From Spirometra erinaceieuropaei (lineage: Eukaryota; Platyhelminthes; Cestoda; Diphyllobothriidea; Diphyllobothriidae), in NCBI GenBank assembly GCA_902702965.1, contig CACRXP010000432.1:499872-563871 (forward strand): DNA of 64,000 nt, written 5' to 3'. Shown one piece after another: positions 11,433-24,174 of the stretch. Below the pieces are notes generated by a model. It ran no database searches. It was not told the DNA's origin and saw nothing but the letters and a program-made list of their open reading frames with translations. The translations under genes and the position numbers were made by a program. Positions within the stretch are counted from its first letter, which is position 1. Each line of letters begins with the position of its first letter.

Positions 11433-12730
11433 ATAAGCCTAGAGACAGCCTGAAAGCAGCATTTATCGTCCGTGCTTTTGTTAGAATCTAAATCCTGCTC
11501 AGTGTGCATTGTCGATCAAAGTTGTTGTTTCACGATCTTGCCGCGTCAGTTTAGCTTCCAAACAGTGCACTCTTATTTTTCGTTGTGGCCACGGGAGTAT
11601 GATGGTACGTCCCTTTGTGTGTGGTGCTATGCCAGTCGCAATAACTATGTCTTAACACCGGTCTCAGGTTGAGGAGACATAAGGTGTGCGGTAGATCATG
11701 TACCGTAGGTGGGCTAACTCATGAAATGTCAGCCGTAATTACGAAATACGTTCCAGTTTCGAAAAGACGAATCAAGTGTAGTTGTAAAACTAATTATAAT
11801 GCAGCATAATTCCACAAAAAAGCCAGTTATCTTAGGTTGTAAACTGAACTGAACTTCTTTTAGAATGCATGCACGAACGACACTCTGCAAAAATACCTAC
11901 AACATTATAGAATCCGCGTCAAATTTTTGTTGTGGACAAGGACGTTTGATGTCCGCCTAGTTGTGGATAAGGCCATGCCAGTCACATGCGCCGACTCCCG
12001 CTATCATTCGAAATGACTATCTTAACACCAGTTTCATGTTGGGGAGGCATAGAGAGTGCGGTAGATCGTGTATATGCAGTTAGTCACCTAACTCCTAAAA
12101 TGTGTTGAAATGTACATATGATTGCCAATCACTCGCAAACGGACACTATTCCATGAGTCAAATGTTTGTGTTCATTAAGCACAAATTTAAAAGATTCAAA
12201 GACATGCAAAATATATTATAGGCAGTGTTGCGTTGTTAAGAAATGTCAATATATTTTGAAAAGCGTAATATCTTGAAAACGTCAGAAGAGTTTGAAGACG
12301 AAGATAGGTTCTTCGACTTCAAATAATCAACCCAGATATCTCAACTTTGCCCATCCTAACGTTAGAAGTGGCACTAATTTAGTGAACTTCTTTTTTGAAT
12401 ATATAGGATGTATTCTCATAATTGACACGCAGCAAATATGAAAGTAGACATAAAATAACGTCCAAAAACAGTGTTAACGAACGCGAAAGAAACGCCCAAA
12501 AATGTTAATTTTTTTTCTTTGACTCATCCTGCAAAAAATGTAAAGGGCACACATATCCGTCAACGGAATGCAGTAACAAAGCAATACATGAAGAGGTCAC
12601 TTAGTACGCAAAGTTCTCTTATTGTTCGAAGGCAAATTTTTTGCTGACTTTCGTTGTGGACGGCCATTTTAGTCGAAAATGAAATATGATGTTTGAATGA
12701 GTCTTCAGATGTGACACAAACGACAACCCT
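11433..12730 (+). repeat. Repeat family R2, copy 2
   Basis: Second copy of the unit at 7,965-9,260, in the same orientation 3.47 kb downstream. Similarity is strongest in the first 250 bases. An inverted partial copy follows at 13,250-13,510, so the two could pair as a hairpin with a loop of about 0.8 kb. Confidence 0.8.
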
Positions 12731-13249
12731 CATAAGAAGGAGCGTCTAAACACTCACTAATGCGGTAAGTGCCTTCAACAATAATCTTATTTTATAGTTC
12801 TTAACGGACAGGTAATCCAGAATTTGTCTTTATAAACGATTGGATGAAAACACTGAAACTAATGAAGTATTCATCAAGATTTCGAGGATGATCTGAAACT
12901 CCTTGAAATACAAAATGAAGGATAAGAATAAATTAAGTTAAAGAAATAAGAGTTTTCTCTAAAAGCACAAAATGGAATGTTAACGACCACGCCTGTCAGT
13001 TCTATTTAAATTTTTTAGGTACAGACCGTCCTCATGGCATGTTACCTTATGAAAACTGTTGTTCGAATGACGTCCACATCGGTGAAATCAAGCAGGTTTC
13101 AGCTTAACTCGTTGAATTTCATCACAATTAATTCAAAGAACTAAAAAAACGAATCTTTGGAAAACTGTTTTGGAATCTACACTCAGAATTTGAGCTGTTG
13201 ATGAACCGTCATATAAACGATATGGAGGCGTAAACATCACGGACACAGT

Positions 13250-13510
13250 GTTATTAGATGTTATTATATGTCTACGTTCATATTTGCTACATGTTAGATA
13301 TGAGAATACATTCTGTTTATTTAAAGACACAGTTTACCAAATTAGAGCCACTTCTGACATTTTCGAGATACTGTGCTTTTCAAAATAAATCGACGTTTTT
13401 AGACAACACAACACTGCCTATAATATTGATTTTATGTATTTGATTCTCTAAAAGTTATTCTTAACGACCATAGACATTTTACTATTGAAATGGTGTCCGA
13501 TTGCGAGTGA
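13250..13510 (-). repeat. Repeat family R2, inverted partial copy
   Basis: The reverse complement reads 'caatcactcgcaatcggacac', 'attataggcagtgttg.gttgt' and 'tcgaaaatgtcagaagtggc', matching 8,655-9,010 and 12,120-12,470. Confidence 0.75.
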
Positions 13511-13540
13511 TTGAAAATCGTTTATAAATTTCGACACATT

Positions 13541-13605
13541 TTTTGTATGTATGTATGTATATACATGTTTATATGTGTATGCATACACGTGTGTATGCAT
13601 ATAGA
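13541..13605. repeat. GTAT/ATGC microsatellite
   Basis: Short tandem 'gtatgtatgtatgtat' passes into 'atacatg..gtgtatgcataca' alternating purine-pyrimidine sequence. Confidence 0.8.
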
Positions 13606-13609
13606 ACAC

Positions 13610-14630
13610 CGCCATAATTTAATTAGCGACAAACAATCGTGCCTCTTTTAGACGGTTATGTTGCAACAGTAGACATCTTCGAAACTGATGGTCGGACGAC
13701 TATATTTATCTGAAAGTACAAATTGTGTAATTATATCTAGACCGTGTCGTAGCCGGACATGTTTTAAAAAATGGTCTAAATCCCATAAAGTATGATAGGG
13801 CATGTACGGTGGGTTGAAGACCCAATACCACTAAATACTTTAAATAACAAACGCGTCATTCAAATATTTCAATGATTATTTACTATAACACGATCACAAT
13901 AGTATCATCATCCAACATACTGTCAAAAACCAGTTGGTTCTTCAAAAACTCCTAAATCAGTTTAACCAGATGCATGTTTAAATGGACAAGCTTGCTGCAT
14001 GCTGCCGCTTTTGCATTATGTTAATGCGGTTCCGGCATCGAATGATTAATCGCACCTCTTCCGAGCAAATTTCCACAACGATCTCTATCTTCATGCGCAA
14101 AGTCCTTTTGAAAAATAATTAGTTTAGTTTTACAATAGCTTTTCAAGCATTTGAAAACGAACAAAGCTAGCGGAACAGTTCACAAAGGAGTGAGGTTCAT
14201 CTATGAATAGTGAATTGGATACTCACCGAGTTGGCGATCACATAAGATGCATCACATTCCGCAGCTATCCATTGCATAGCAGAAGCATTAACTTCGGTCA
14301 CGTTCATAACTGTTTGACAAATATATCGAAAACGCTCATATATTTGCCATTCACACAGGCCTCATGAAGAACTGTGGGAGATAAGAGGAGTTGAGTACAC
14401 TTCTTATTTTCACACAAGCAAAATGCGGTAACACGTGGTTAGAGAAATAAAAGACAAAGATGATCAAGGGGGAGAAAAATGCCGATCGTGAAAAAGGTGC
14501 ATGCATTTAACCAAATTTTGGTCCATGTATGCTAGGACCTTGAATATTGTCATCTGTGCGCTCATGTCCGACTCTTACAATCCAATGGCAGTCGCTTCCG
14601 TTGTTATTGACATACCCTTATCCATTGGCT
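13610..14630. other. Stretch without recognisable gene
   Basis: AT-rich. No frame of 60 codons or more and no repeat copy was recognised elsewhere in the window. Confidence 0.4.
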
Positions 14631-15251
14631 GAGGCTAGTATCTCACATCCTTGCGAATTGCAGATAAGACTTTGCTAAGGACCTTGAGAATTTCATTTAA
14701 GTTTGTACATGGGTCAACGCGATACCCAAAACAAGCAATGTTTGCGGGAATACCGATTTCGGTAATTCTTATTCCTCCTTTTTCAATTGGTTTACGTCGG
14801 GACGACTTAGTGAATGTATACACATGGGGATGGTTTGAGCCGTCCATCTATTCCTTCCATTTACATCCAAAAAGCAGATGCCGGAAATAATGCCCGATGT
14901 TTTGCCGCTGGAAACTCTCAAATAGCAGTTGTGTAAAGATGCCTCGCAAGGAACTCATTCGATAAGTTCCGTTCAATATGTTCTTTAATTTTCTTTTCGG
15001 CCGTCATTTCGATGGCTTTTGGGAGTTTGCATGCAACATTCATGTCAATATATTTGTTACGATAGCGGTCTTGCAAGGCTGGTCAAGCATCTATCGAAGT
15101 CCTTTGCTGATGATTTCTGTTGAAAGCCCGCAGAACAAAATAATGGACTATGTTGTTTGTTGCCGAACGTGCAGCAAACTGTTGAAGTTATCATTCTGTC
15201 TAATGGACGCTCACTAGGACGTTATCGTCGTCTCCACTACTTATACGAACG

Positions 15252-15509
15252 CTAAGGAATGCGTCTGCCTTCCTTTTCCCCTCCAAACCAAATATAATCA
15301 ACGAATGTGTATGATTTATAAATCGAAAAAGGGCAGCCTTGTTTGATTCCGCAGTGGAGATTCCGAGGAGTCCACCCATTTAGCAACAAAACTGTGAAAG
15401 GTTCTTCACCTGGTCGTTTATTCGAAATTCTCATACTTTGCCTATAAAGGCATCCGTCTTTAGAGGAGCAAAGGCCTAGCATACCGAAATACAGTTTCTG
15501 TTTCCGCAA
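15252..15509 (-). pseudogene. Possible LINE reverse transcriptase fragment
   Basis: The 85-codon minus-strand frame contains NLHCGIKQGCPFSIY, which resembles the conserved 'G.RQGCPLSP' motif of non-LTR (LINE) reverse transcriptases, followed by FVDYIWF. Upstream RT motifs and the catalytic YADD box were not found on the same strand, so at most a short relic remains. It lies against the left edge of duplication copy B. Chance resemblance cannot be excluded. Confidence 0.35.
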
Positions 15510-16319
15510 AGTTGTTCTGTCAAAAAGAAACGGCGCATGAATTGTGCATCCCGAGAATAGTCAAAGTGGTGCACTTTTCGATATCCCTGTGCCCTGATGA
15601 GTTGTACTTAACTAGTTGTCGACTTAATTAACCGTCTTCTTGTTTTGTTACCAAGGCGTAATTAGACACTATTCGAAATCATTGGGCTTTTATCAGTCTA
15701 GGCCTTTTTACATCGTCAATGCACTTAACATTATCCTACTAGGTGTGTGAAAATAGTTGATCCAGTTCGGTCAATCGTTTCTGCAGCATGTACTCCGTGT
15801 TCGCAAAATACGAGGAGTAGCGCGTGCCCAAAATTAGAAGAACTGACAGTCTCCATTTTCGGTACTTCGACTGACCATACATCCACTGATGCAGACTGGT
15901 TAAAGGCATTTGATACCTTAGTCGCCTTCTTTGGCAGTTAGTCACTTTTGCCGATACTTGTGACATGCACTCTTTGTTCCTGTCCTCTTTTCCTAATCTG
16001 TTCAGTTTGACGGTATATGCTTCAGGCAGTCAGATCTGTTCATTATAACGATATCGATTTTATTATCCGACACAGTCAGGCGGGACACGTTTGCTCCCCC
16101 GAAGCTGCTTTAAAGACTAAATGTGCACTCTGTCAACAATTGCCGATATCTCAGCTCCTTGTTTATGAACTAATTCATCAGGGTTCATTTAAAGTGTTGG
16201 ACACCGTCTGTGGAAACTTCATTGGACAACAGGTTTAATGTCAGGGCTTCTGCAGCTGGGTGTCTAAATAACTCCTCGACTTGTCAAACAGGGTGGAAGA
16301 CTAATGAATAATATTTCAA

Positions 16320-16652
16320 ATGATGTCCTACCGAGTGTCAGACAAGAATGGCTGTACATGTACCGTTATGGATCTTATGAAAGTACTGCTTATGACTTCC
16401 TTTCATGTACCACCAGCAGAACGAAGGATATCCCTGTGTATCGGCGTCTTCCATTCAGCGACCGCGTGCAGCTGCAAATGTCTTGCCTTTCTTTTCACGT
16501 CGGTGTGTCTCCAGAGGCTTTATACCGATGCACTCAGCGTCATAGTCCTTAAAGGTTTACAGGAGGACTTTAAAAGTCGACTTCGGCGTGTCTTCCTAGG
16601 AGTTATTTTTTTAATAACAATATTACTGTGCCTCTGCACTCCTCATCCGTAG
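16320..16652 (+). CDS. 110-codon open frame, copy B partner of 823-1,155
   Basis: Same length and reading as the frame at 823-1,155, including the FKSRLRRVFLGVIFLITIL hydrophobic end. No known domain. The overlapping frame 16,304-16,552 is likewise open. See the copy A entry for the limits of this call. Confidence 0.25.
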   Translation: MMSYRVSDKNGCTCTVMDLMKVLLMTSFHVPPAERRISLCIGVFHSATACSCKCLAFLFTSVCLQRLYTDALSVIVLKGLQEDFKSRLRRVFLGVIFLITILLCLCTPHP

Positions 16653-16934
16653 AAAATTAAATACTAATTTGCCTCAATACAGTCCCCAATAAAATTGATA
16701 AGTATACGCGTTATACATAAACGCGTCTGTCGACAAGCTGAAGGTGTTTGAAACCATATTCGTTGACGAATTTTAGGTAGTCTGTTTGTTGTTCAATTTC
16801 CTCACTTTTTCCCGTCTGAAAAAATGATAACATCTACATTATAACAACGCTGTCCAGATAACACGATTTTTCTACTCTCTTTAAGTTGTTTAAAGACCCT
16901 TACGTAAACTTTCGTAAACAAAAGCGGACATCAC

Positions 16935-17850
16935 GGCTCCCTGTTCATAACCAGATTATTTAAATGCACTAGAGTCGGTTTAAAGTGTTAGAAGCCGTCT
17001 ATGGAATTTGGCTTTGGATCATAAATTTATTTACAAGCTTTTCAAACTAGATGTCTAATTTTAACTAAATAACCCTTTGGAGATGCCAGCAAGACTTAAG
17101 ACCGAGGAATAGTGCCTCAAATGGTATTCTATCGAATGACCTATCTTTGCGTACCTCTACAAAAACTTGCTTTTTGTTTCATTTCGCTGAATTGAAGATA
17201 TCTTTGTCCACCTACTGCGTTCAACTATAAAATTCTCTCCAAGTACCGTTAAGAGTCGCACATTTGCATAGGACTTCACAAAACATCCTCAGCGTATTCT
17301 CTGAAAGTGTTGGTTTCAGAACCGCGAAGCTAAGCTGCTGTGCAATCATGAGTAGTAGTTCACATTTTTGGACCGTTGTATGGCCGCGAAAACTCTTCGG
17401 AAAATATTTAAAATTATTCGTTGACGAACATGCTTGCGGCTTCAGAGTGATGACATTAAGCTAACCGTATTATAAGGGAACGAGGTACCTGCGAAACCTA
17501 TAAGAAGAGTGTCTATCAAAGTGAACATTTATTTGAACTAATCTCTAATAATAAGTGGATCGGAACTACCTTAAGAGACCTATTGTTCTGATGTGCCTAC
17601 TAATCGTCCTTTAGCGGGACGTATTACATGACGCGTTTTTTAGAAATATCCGTGCTCAAATAGTGGGTTGCATTGCAATAAAACTTGTGCAAATGCAACA
17701 AAAAGTAAAATAATTCGTTAATTTGTACCATAATTGTATACAGAGGTGACATGCAATTAATGTGCATTCTGGATTCTAAGTAGATCAGCGGAGCAAACGT
17801 ATATATTCTTAAAAAGTGCGTGTCGAAGCACTTTGTAGGGCGTTTCAGAA
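16935..17850 (+). repeat. Repeat family R1, copy 3
   Basis: It aligns with 10,345-11,260. It lies partly inside the shared and partly inside the copy B-specific portion of the large duplication. Confidence 0.8.
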
Positions 17851-19329
17851 TACTTAGGTAAATATATCAAGGATAAAAATATTAGAGAAAGGCAGTTAGA
17901 TCGCTTTCCTTATTTTGCGGACCTTTATGCTTCGTAAGACTAAATATACCATGAGTGTCCTATAGTTACACTCAAACTACATATCCACGCGTATGATCTA
18001 TAAATTGGATTGCGGATATAACCAACACGTTAACAAACAAAGCAAATAGAAGAACTGGCGAAGCAGTTTCTGTCAACAGAATGCGGCGGTTACGAGAAAA
18101 GTTATTTGGCCTATGTTTTGGAATTTCCCCCGACCACACCGCCAGATACGGCTGCATATGGATATACTAAAGGCATAAGGAAGGCGTTACTTAAAAAATG
18201 CATTTTTTTGCATCTGAATACATAAAATCATTAGCAGTATTTAAACTTATTATTCAGAGGGTGATTTCTTTGAAGGATTGTTTGTCAGCTGGCATCTAAG
18301 TAGGCCACCGCCGCGGTTTCATCACCCATGTTGATGCTTCGCGCGTTGCTATGTAAGCGATTCGGTTTAATATGAATAAATGCTCGCCACAAATATGCTG
18401 TCAATGTCATCTTTATTATTTAGTCAGACGCTCTGAAGCTAGACAAAGCAAATCTACACTAGGTAAGAACTGATTTTTATAAACAGTAGTTATTGCAGAC
18501 AGGCTTGATTAAAAGCAATCATTCTGAAGCGACCAAGGTATTTCGGAATAGTTCTGCACAGTTATTAATACAATAGCACTTCTAGGGGAAGGTAGGACAT
18601 TTCAGAAATTTGGTTAGTATTTCAAAATTCACCATATGTCCTGACTTCGAAAGCCCGGAACCTCAAACGTTTCTGGTCACTGACATTGGAAAGCCCTACA
18701 TTCAAAGAGCATATGCTTCTAGACACATGTAACTTCAGTCGTAACAGTAAACGGACTTCAAAGCACGCATAATTTAAGCGTCGACGTCACGCTCACTACT
18801 GGGTCTTAACGTGAGAATGCGAAAGTACTTTGCCGCATATTAGATTCTTTGAGTTGCCCGACTTTAAATGTGTGAGAACGTCTTGCTGCAGTATGTGAGA
18901 GATAATTTGCAAGAGTATCTCAATCACACTTAAACGAGTGGACGTAAATCAAGTTTTTAAGAGCTACATGTCGGTTCTTGAGCCTGACAACATCACAGTT
19001 ACTTTCAACTAAAAATTGGAAACCATTGTTATGTTTAAAGTAGTATATAATTTTGTGCGGACGGGCAAAACTTTCGAAACTCCACCACCTGTTGCGTACA
19101 CTTCACCACAGATGCTTAGTTTCTAGCCGCGCCAATTAGCGGCTCTGCCTGCGAACAAGCGCAAACGACCGATGTGTTGTTCGGTGTGGTTTTTTTATGT
19201 TTTACGTTCCGTGGCAATTACTTAGTCACTTCCATGCACAACACTCGACTCATTTTTGTCTCTTGACAAAACAGACTGGTCAGACTCATAAAAAACACAA
19301 AAACGTCTCATAAAGAAGAAGATGCATAA

Positions 19330-19982
19330 TTACTGGGACAGCCCGTGTACTAACTGGAGCTTCTTGTCTTGTACGGGAAACCATATCAGCGTCAAATTAA
19401 CGCTTTGACAGCCAAACAAGGAAGAGGGAGATAGGAGTGCGGAGATGGTGTTCGCGATAGGGCTGAGTCTCACGGCGGCGTGACAGCGTGTACCATTGTC
19501 TCCGGACTGCCCGTCATTCGGTCTGCCCTGCGTAATGGCGAGGGCAGGCCCGGCATGGGATCTGATAAACGGTTCGCAGATCTTTTTTCCTGTGTCTAGT
19601 TGGTCCATAATTTGCAAGATGTTCTTGAGCATGGTCGCTTTAGGACGGTGAACGGTATCCACGCCGAGGTGTACAGCGGTTTAGTTGCATTCTTTTGAAT
19701 ACAGTATTTATATTTCACAGAGCGTGCCAAATAGTTGGCGGCTCACCTCCGTTTGTTCGCCGTGGGTGCTTGCGGAGGATGCGGGGGAAAAAAGATGTTT
19801 GGGTATCCATTCCTTGCTCGTTACATTTGAAGATGCCGTAGTTCTCGTATTCGACCCTTCGATTCACTGCAATGCGTTTTTACTCTTTGGAAGAGTGCCT
19901 TACTAAAGCTGCGTTTAAGCGTATTGAGTGTTTTTATGGTAACTGAGAATATTAGTGGCATAAGTCTCTTTTCTTTACACTG
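19330..19982 (-). pseudogene. PLE-A fragment, linker and endonuclease start (inverted piece, copy B)
   Basis: This is the counterpart of 4,440-5,026. The minus-strand 110-codon frame begins with MDTVHRPKATMLKNILQIMD, which matches the 'HRPIATIRSKIRRVKDRL' block just before the GIY-YIG domain of the intact element at 55.6-56.7 kb. The endonuclease itself is out of frame. The 228-base CACTG-flanked deletion removed the RT end that copy A still has. Confidence 0.7.
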
Positions 19983-20510
19983 GTATAACCATTAATTATT
20001 GTTTGATCTGCTCTGCCATTGAATGCAAAAAGGATTTGCTGACAGAAAGGAAATAATTGCCGTAAATGTTCGAGTTTTAAAGGAACGTTCGTTTCGTCGT
20101 AATTTTACTCCGAACCGTCAGCGGTAGGCCTCTAGCAACAACTCTATCAACAGGCAAGTTCATATGCTTCCCTTGCTATCCCGCGCTCGGTTCCTGCGGC
20201 CAAGAGGCGAGACCCAATTCGCAGCCAAGTGTGCGCGCATTCACGCTGCCGTGAGACGACGTGGGAGTCAGCTTATCGCGAATACCACCCTCTGCATTGG
20301 TACTCCCTTCTTTGTTTGACTACAAAGGCTACTCATCTGATGCCGCCTTCTCACAGTCTTCGATGATGGCCTCCTGTATGAGACCCAAAGCTCAGAGGAA
20401 GGCAGCTACTGTGCCGGTGATCGTGTGTTCACCTCTTCCACAGCATTCAGTTTATGCTCATTGGAAAAGCCTTATGATTTATAGACAGGCGACTAACACG
20501 ACTCAGATTC
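19983..20510 (+). repeat. PLE-A 3' tail unit (copy B)
   Basis: Same tail as 5,290-5,715, containing 'cgagacccaattcgcagcc' and 'gatggcctcctgtatgagacc'. Confidence 0.7.
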
Positions 20511-20514
20511 TCAA

Positions 20515-21290
20515 CTAACATAATAACCACCCAATGGTGCATAAACGCAGCTATGCTCAGACACTCTTCCAAACAGGAAAAACGACATGCAATAAAGCAG
20601 TAGGAAGAGAAGGAGAACTACCACATCCTCGGGACCAACCGTCAAGGAATGGATATCCCGAACAGATTCGTCAGCCACTGCCTCCGCACTCACCCACGGC
20701 CAACAAATGGAGAAAAGCCGCCAAAACTTAAACACCCTCTACCAGAGTGTGTACGAAGCAACAAAACGGGTCGCTTGAGAGGTCGGCGTACGTAAAGCTT
20801 ACCGTCCGACAGCGACCATATGGAGGGCCGACAATATACATGAGGACATTCTCGTGCCGTTTATCAGATCTTATGTCGAGATTGGCCTCACCACTACACA
20901 GGACAGACCGGACGACGGCTTACCTCACAAATGACGGAGCATAAACGGGCGGTCTGGAGAAGCGACCCGTTGTCTCAGGTTGCAACTCACACCCTGGAGG
21001 GAGGCCACAAATTCAACTTCGCGAGCACGCGGATAGTAGCGCGGGTCAGCAATAAAGAGGGCAAATCTGCTGGAGGCCTGGGTGTCTGACACAAACTCTA
21101 TTAACAGGCTTGTTCATATTCCGCCCGTAGCTATCACGCGCACCGTTCCCGCGGTCAAGCGGCGAGACCCAATTACCAGCCAAGGGTGCACGCATTCACG
21201 CCGCGGTGAGAGCGCGTGGGGCTCAGCTGAGAGCGAATACCACCCTCTGCACCCCCATCTTCCCCTCCGCCCCCCTTAATAGCTTGACCA
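20515..21290 (+). pseudogene. PLE-A linker and GIY-YIG endonuclease (plus strand, copy B)
   Basis: Counterpart of 5,750-6,565, with the same decayed linker ('cgaacagattcgtcagccactg') and an endonuclease region split over frames ('cactacacaggacagaccgg' is the YIG strand, 'gtctcaggttgcaactcac' the SQVATH block). Stop codons and frameshifts make it non-functional. A third tail unit follows directly at 21,300. Confidence 0.75.
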
Positions 21291-21294
21291 AAAC

Positions 21295-21720
21295 TATTAT
21301 TGGATCTGCTCATATGTTCTGTCATTGAAGACGAAATGGAACTTGTTGGCAGAGAGCGAATAATTGCCGCAAATGGTCGATTTTTAGAGAAAGGTTCGTT
21401 TCGTTTGCGACGGGTGTCTAACATCTTCATCAACATGCAGGTCGATGTACCCCTGTTATCACGCGCGCCGTTCCCGCGGCCAACGTGACTGAACCAATTA
21501 CCAGCCAAGGGTGCACGCATTCACGCCACAGGGAAACGGCGTGCGAGACAGCTTATCTCGAACACCACCCCCGCACTCCTATGCCGCCCTTCTTCGTTTG
21601 ACGACGAAGACTGCTCATTTGATGCCGCATTCTCACACTCTTTGACGATGGCCCCCTCTGCTAGACCGAAAAATCAGAGGAATGCACGTACTGTCCTAGT
21701 GATCGCGTGTTCATCTTCTT
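21295..21720 (+). repeat. PLE-A 3' tail unit, extra copy
   Basis: The short frame 21,300-21,488 ends VSNIFINMQVDVPLLSRAPF, matching the C-terminus of the PLE endonuclease (VSDINSISRHFDIPLL at 55.6 kb), and runs into the usual tail ('gcgccgttcccgcggcc', 'gatggccccctctgctagacc'). It lies just outside the block shared with copy A. Confidence 0.7.
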
Positions 21721-21729
21721 TGCAGCAAC

Positions 21730-23900
21730 AATGCGGGACTAACATATACGATTTCATCCGTGACCACTTTTGAAATTGTGCCTATAATTACTTTCGCGCG
21801 CGTAAATTATGTTCCCCTTTAATAGCCGCTAATGTTTAACATTTTGCTGTTTCTTTCCTATTTTTATTTGTTTTATTGGAGAGTGTAAATTGTATACGGG
21901 CGTTATTATATAGAGCGTTTGTCGTTTGCGCAGCGTACGGTCAAGATGCACTTGATATCGAATGAGACAAACAACTCCATCTGATTCCTCTCATTTCGTA
22001 CAGAGCACCGATGGCTCCATCGTCTGCAGTTAACGGGACCACAGCCCTGCCCATAGTGCAGAAATGGTTTAGACGTCTTTTTCGTAGACATTTTTTCTAT
22101 CATAGAGTTGTTAAAATTGCGTATTGGACAATAATTCCAAATCCGTCATGCTTCTTCCTCTTGATCTGGACGCAAACAAAGTTGTGCTATGAAACAAAAC
22201 AATTCCACACTTCTCGGTGTCTAATGGAAAACTTTTTTGCAATGAATGCTCGCAGTTTTATGTTCATTCTAGTACCTCGGATGTATGTTAGATTGCACAT
22301 TCATAAATCCATGTAGGCATACAATGCTGACTCGCGAAAGCAAGTTTTTCGTGCCATCCAGACTAAGCGCCTGATTTTTTGTAGGAAACGGCGACCCTTT
22401 TCCGCGGTTCTTGTTTTTAATATGCAGTTTTGCTAACCGAAGTTAATCATCGAGTTTTAAAAGGAGCTTTGTTATAGGTGTCATGTAGATAATTCCTAAG
22501 TCATTAATTTCCGTCGTATCATTTAGCAAGTGGGTCAGTAAAGTCAGAATATACACTTTAAAAAGTGTAAAAGTGCGTTATTGATGATCCTGGATTTTGG
22601 TAACATTTACAATATAGATTGTTTAAAAATCAGTCACATGAAGATCACTGTCCCTACTCTCTAAATATATAGAATACATTGATTATATATTTTAAGGAAT
22701 CGCATTTGGTCAAGATGTCATTGACATCAAATTACACCTAGATAAATGCCTAGAAGAAATTCGGTTTACTTATTTTGGAATGGATAATAATCCGTATTTG
22801 TCTATAACCAACCTGCTGGCACTACTGCTGATCATATAGACCTAGACGTGAATGTCAGCTTTCCAAGGTTTTTTTCCTTAATCATGGGATTCCTCATAAT
22901 TTTAGGCGACAAATACTACCAAACCCGTCATGCCTATTATTTGTGCTCTTGGCGTAAGGGAACTCGTGTTCTGCAAAGTAATATTTTTGCAATACGTATT
23001 TGTTTCATTGGAAACAACATTGGAAACGATCGTAGGGCATCGGAATGTGCCGAATGATTAGATTGTTCTGAAAGTAGTTGTGTTTGTACTCCATCAGGAA
23101 ATATGAGTTCAATGGTCGTTATATACTAAATGATTGATCTTTCATCACCCCGGTCCTATATGGCATTATCACTTCATTCAAATAAGACTGCTAGACTGGA
23201 TTTACAATGATGTAAAAGAGATGTTTCGCAATTAAACTTGGTTAGATAACTAATATTGATGTCTAGCGCAATTTAGAGTACTTTTTCTAGATAGGCAAAG
23301 TGTGCTTTGTTGCTGATTTTACAAAGCAGCTCAACTTAAAACAAGTCCAGAAAACCATTCAGACTTTAGCACGCGACATTTCTTCCATATCCTCATATAT
23401 ACCTTACGCATATTCCTCTGTGCCGAACAGTAACGCTATATAACAGGAAAAATATTGGGAAACCGTGGGAGTTAAACACAGACTTAAAATGTGTTTTTCT
23501 ACAAACGTGTGATTTAGATATTCTATCACCTCAGGCTAATATCATTGTAAGTATTGACCACTCCGTTTAGGATTAAATCAATTTGAATGGATGTTTAATT
23601 TGTTTTCCTGACCTCCGATGGTTCGACTGAACTCATTTACGAACTCAATTGGTTCATATGTTTATATGTTTATTTATGGAAAGTCCGCGAATTCTCCGAT
23701 CTGGGATATTTCACAAAATGCTATAATTCGTGCTGCGAAAGGCAACTAACCCGGCTGGCGGCTTGCTCAGTTATTAGGAATATGATGTGCATTCGAGGTT
23801 CTAATACTATGCTGTGATTGTATCTTGGCGGCATTTCATTGTTAACATGCATGACGAGGTGGCTTCTGTCAGCTGTATGCATTAGCGAGTTCCAGTTTTT
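21730..23900. other. Stretch without recognisable gene
   Basis: AT-rich. The longest frames are 101 codons (22,011-22,316) and 69 codons, with no domain resemblance or supporting splice signals. The right end may include the 3' untranslated region of gene 1. Confidence 0.4.
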
Positions 23901-23906
23901 TTTATT
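23901..23906 (-). promoter_or_regulatory. Candidate poly(A) signal of gene 1
   Basis: AATAAA on the minus strand, about 270 bases beyond the gene 1 stop. It is the only perfect hexamer I noticed there. Position alone supports it. Confidence 0.3.
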
Positions 23907-23977
23907 AGCACCAAAGGTTTACATTAGTTTCTCTAACCTGCGCCGGTACTGTTCATCTCTTTGGCAACCCTGAACAT

Positions 23978-24091
23978 CTATGTACAATACGAGATTGTTT
24001 TAAGTGCTTCAAAGGCAACTCGCGTATTCTTCGATCTTGTATCTTCGACGTAATCGTATGCTTGACAAATGCAGTACGTTTTCAAAATATC
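23978..24091 (-). CDS. Possible alternative last exon downstream of gene 1
   Basis: After a good acceptor (pyrimidine-rich run ending TTTTGAG) a phase-0 frame of 37 codons runs to TAG. It starts DILKTYCICQAYDYVEDTRS and has three cysteines. To join it to gene 1, exon C would need a phase-0 donor, and only weak ones are present (for example ACA/GTTACA near 24,192). It may be an alternative C-terminus, an exon of another transcript, or chance. Confidence 0.25.
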   Translation of the reverse strand, partial: DILKTYCICQAYDYVEDTRSKNTRVAFEALKTISYCT

Positions 24092-24174
24092 CTCAAAACA
24101 ACATCAAAACATTCAAATTCCACAAACGTATATTGCACAGTTTTAATATGCAGCGAACACTTTTTGATTTTTTT

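Larger units (their letters stand above)
15496..21290. repeat. Large segmental duplication, copy B
   Basis: Counterpart of 1-6,565, in the same orientation about 15.5 kb downstream. Relative to copy A it lacks the 1,205-3,238 insert, gains about 1.5 kb at 17,229-18,726, and has a 228-base deletion at 19,982 between short CACTG repeats that are still present in A (5,022-5,026 and 5,250-5,254). Confidence 0.85.
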
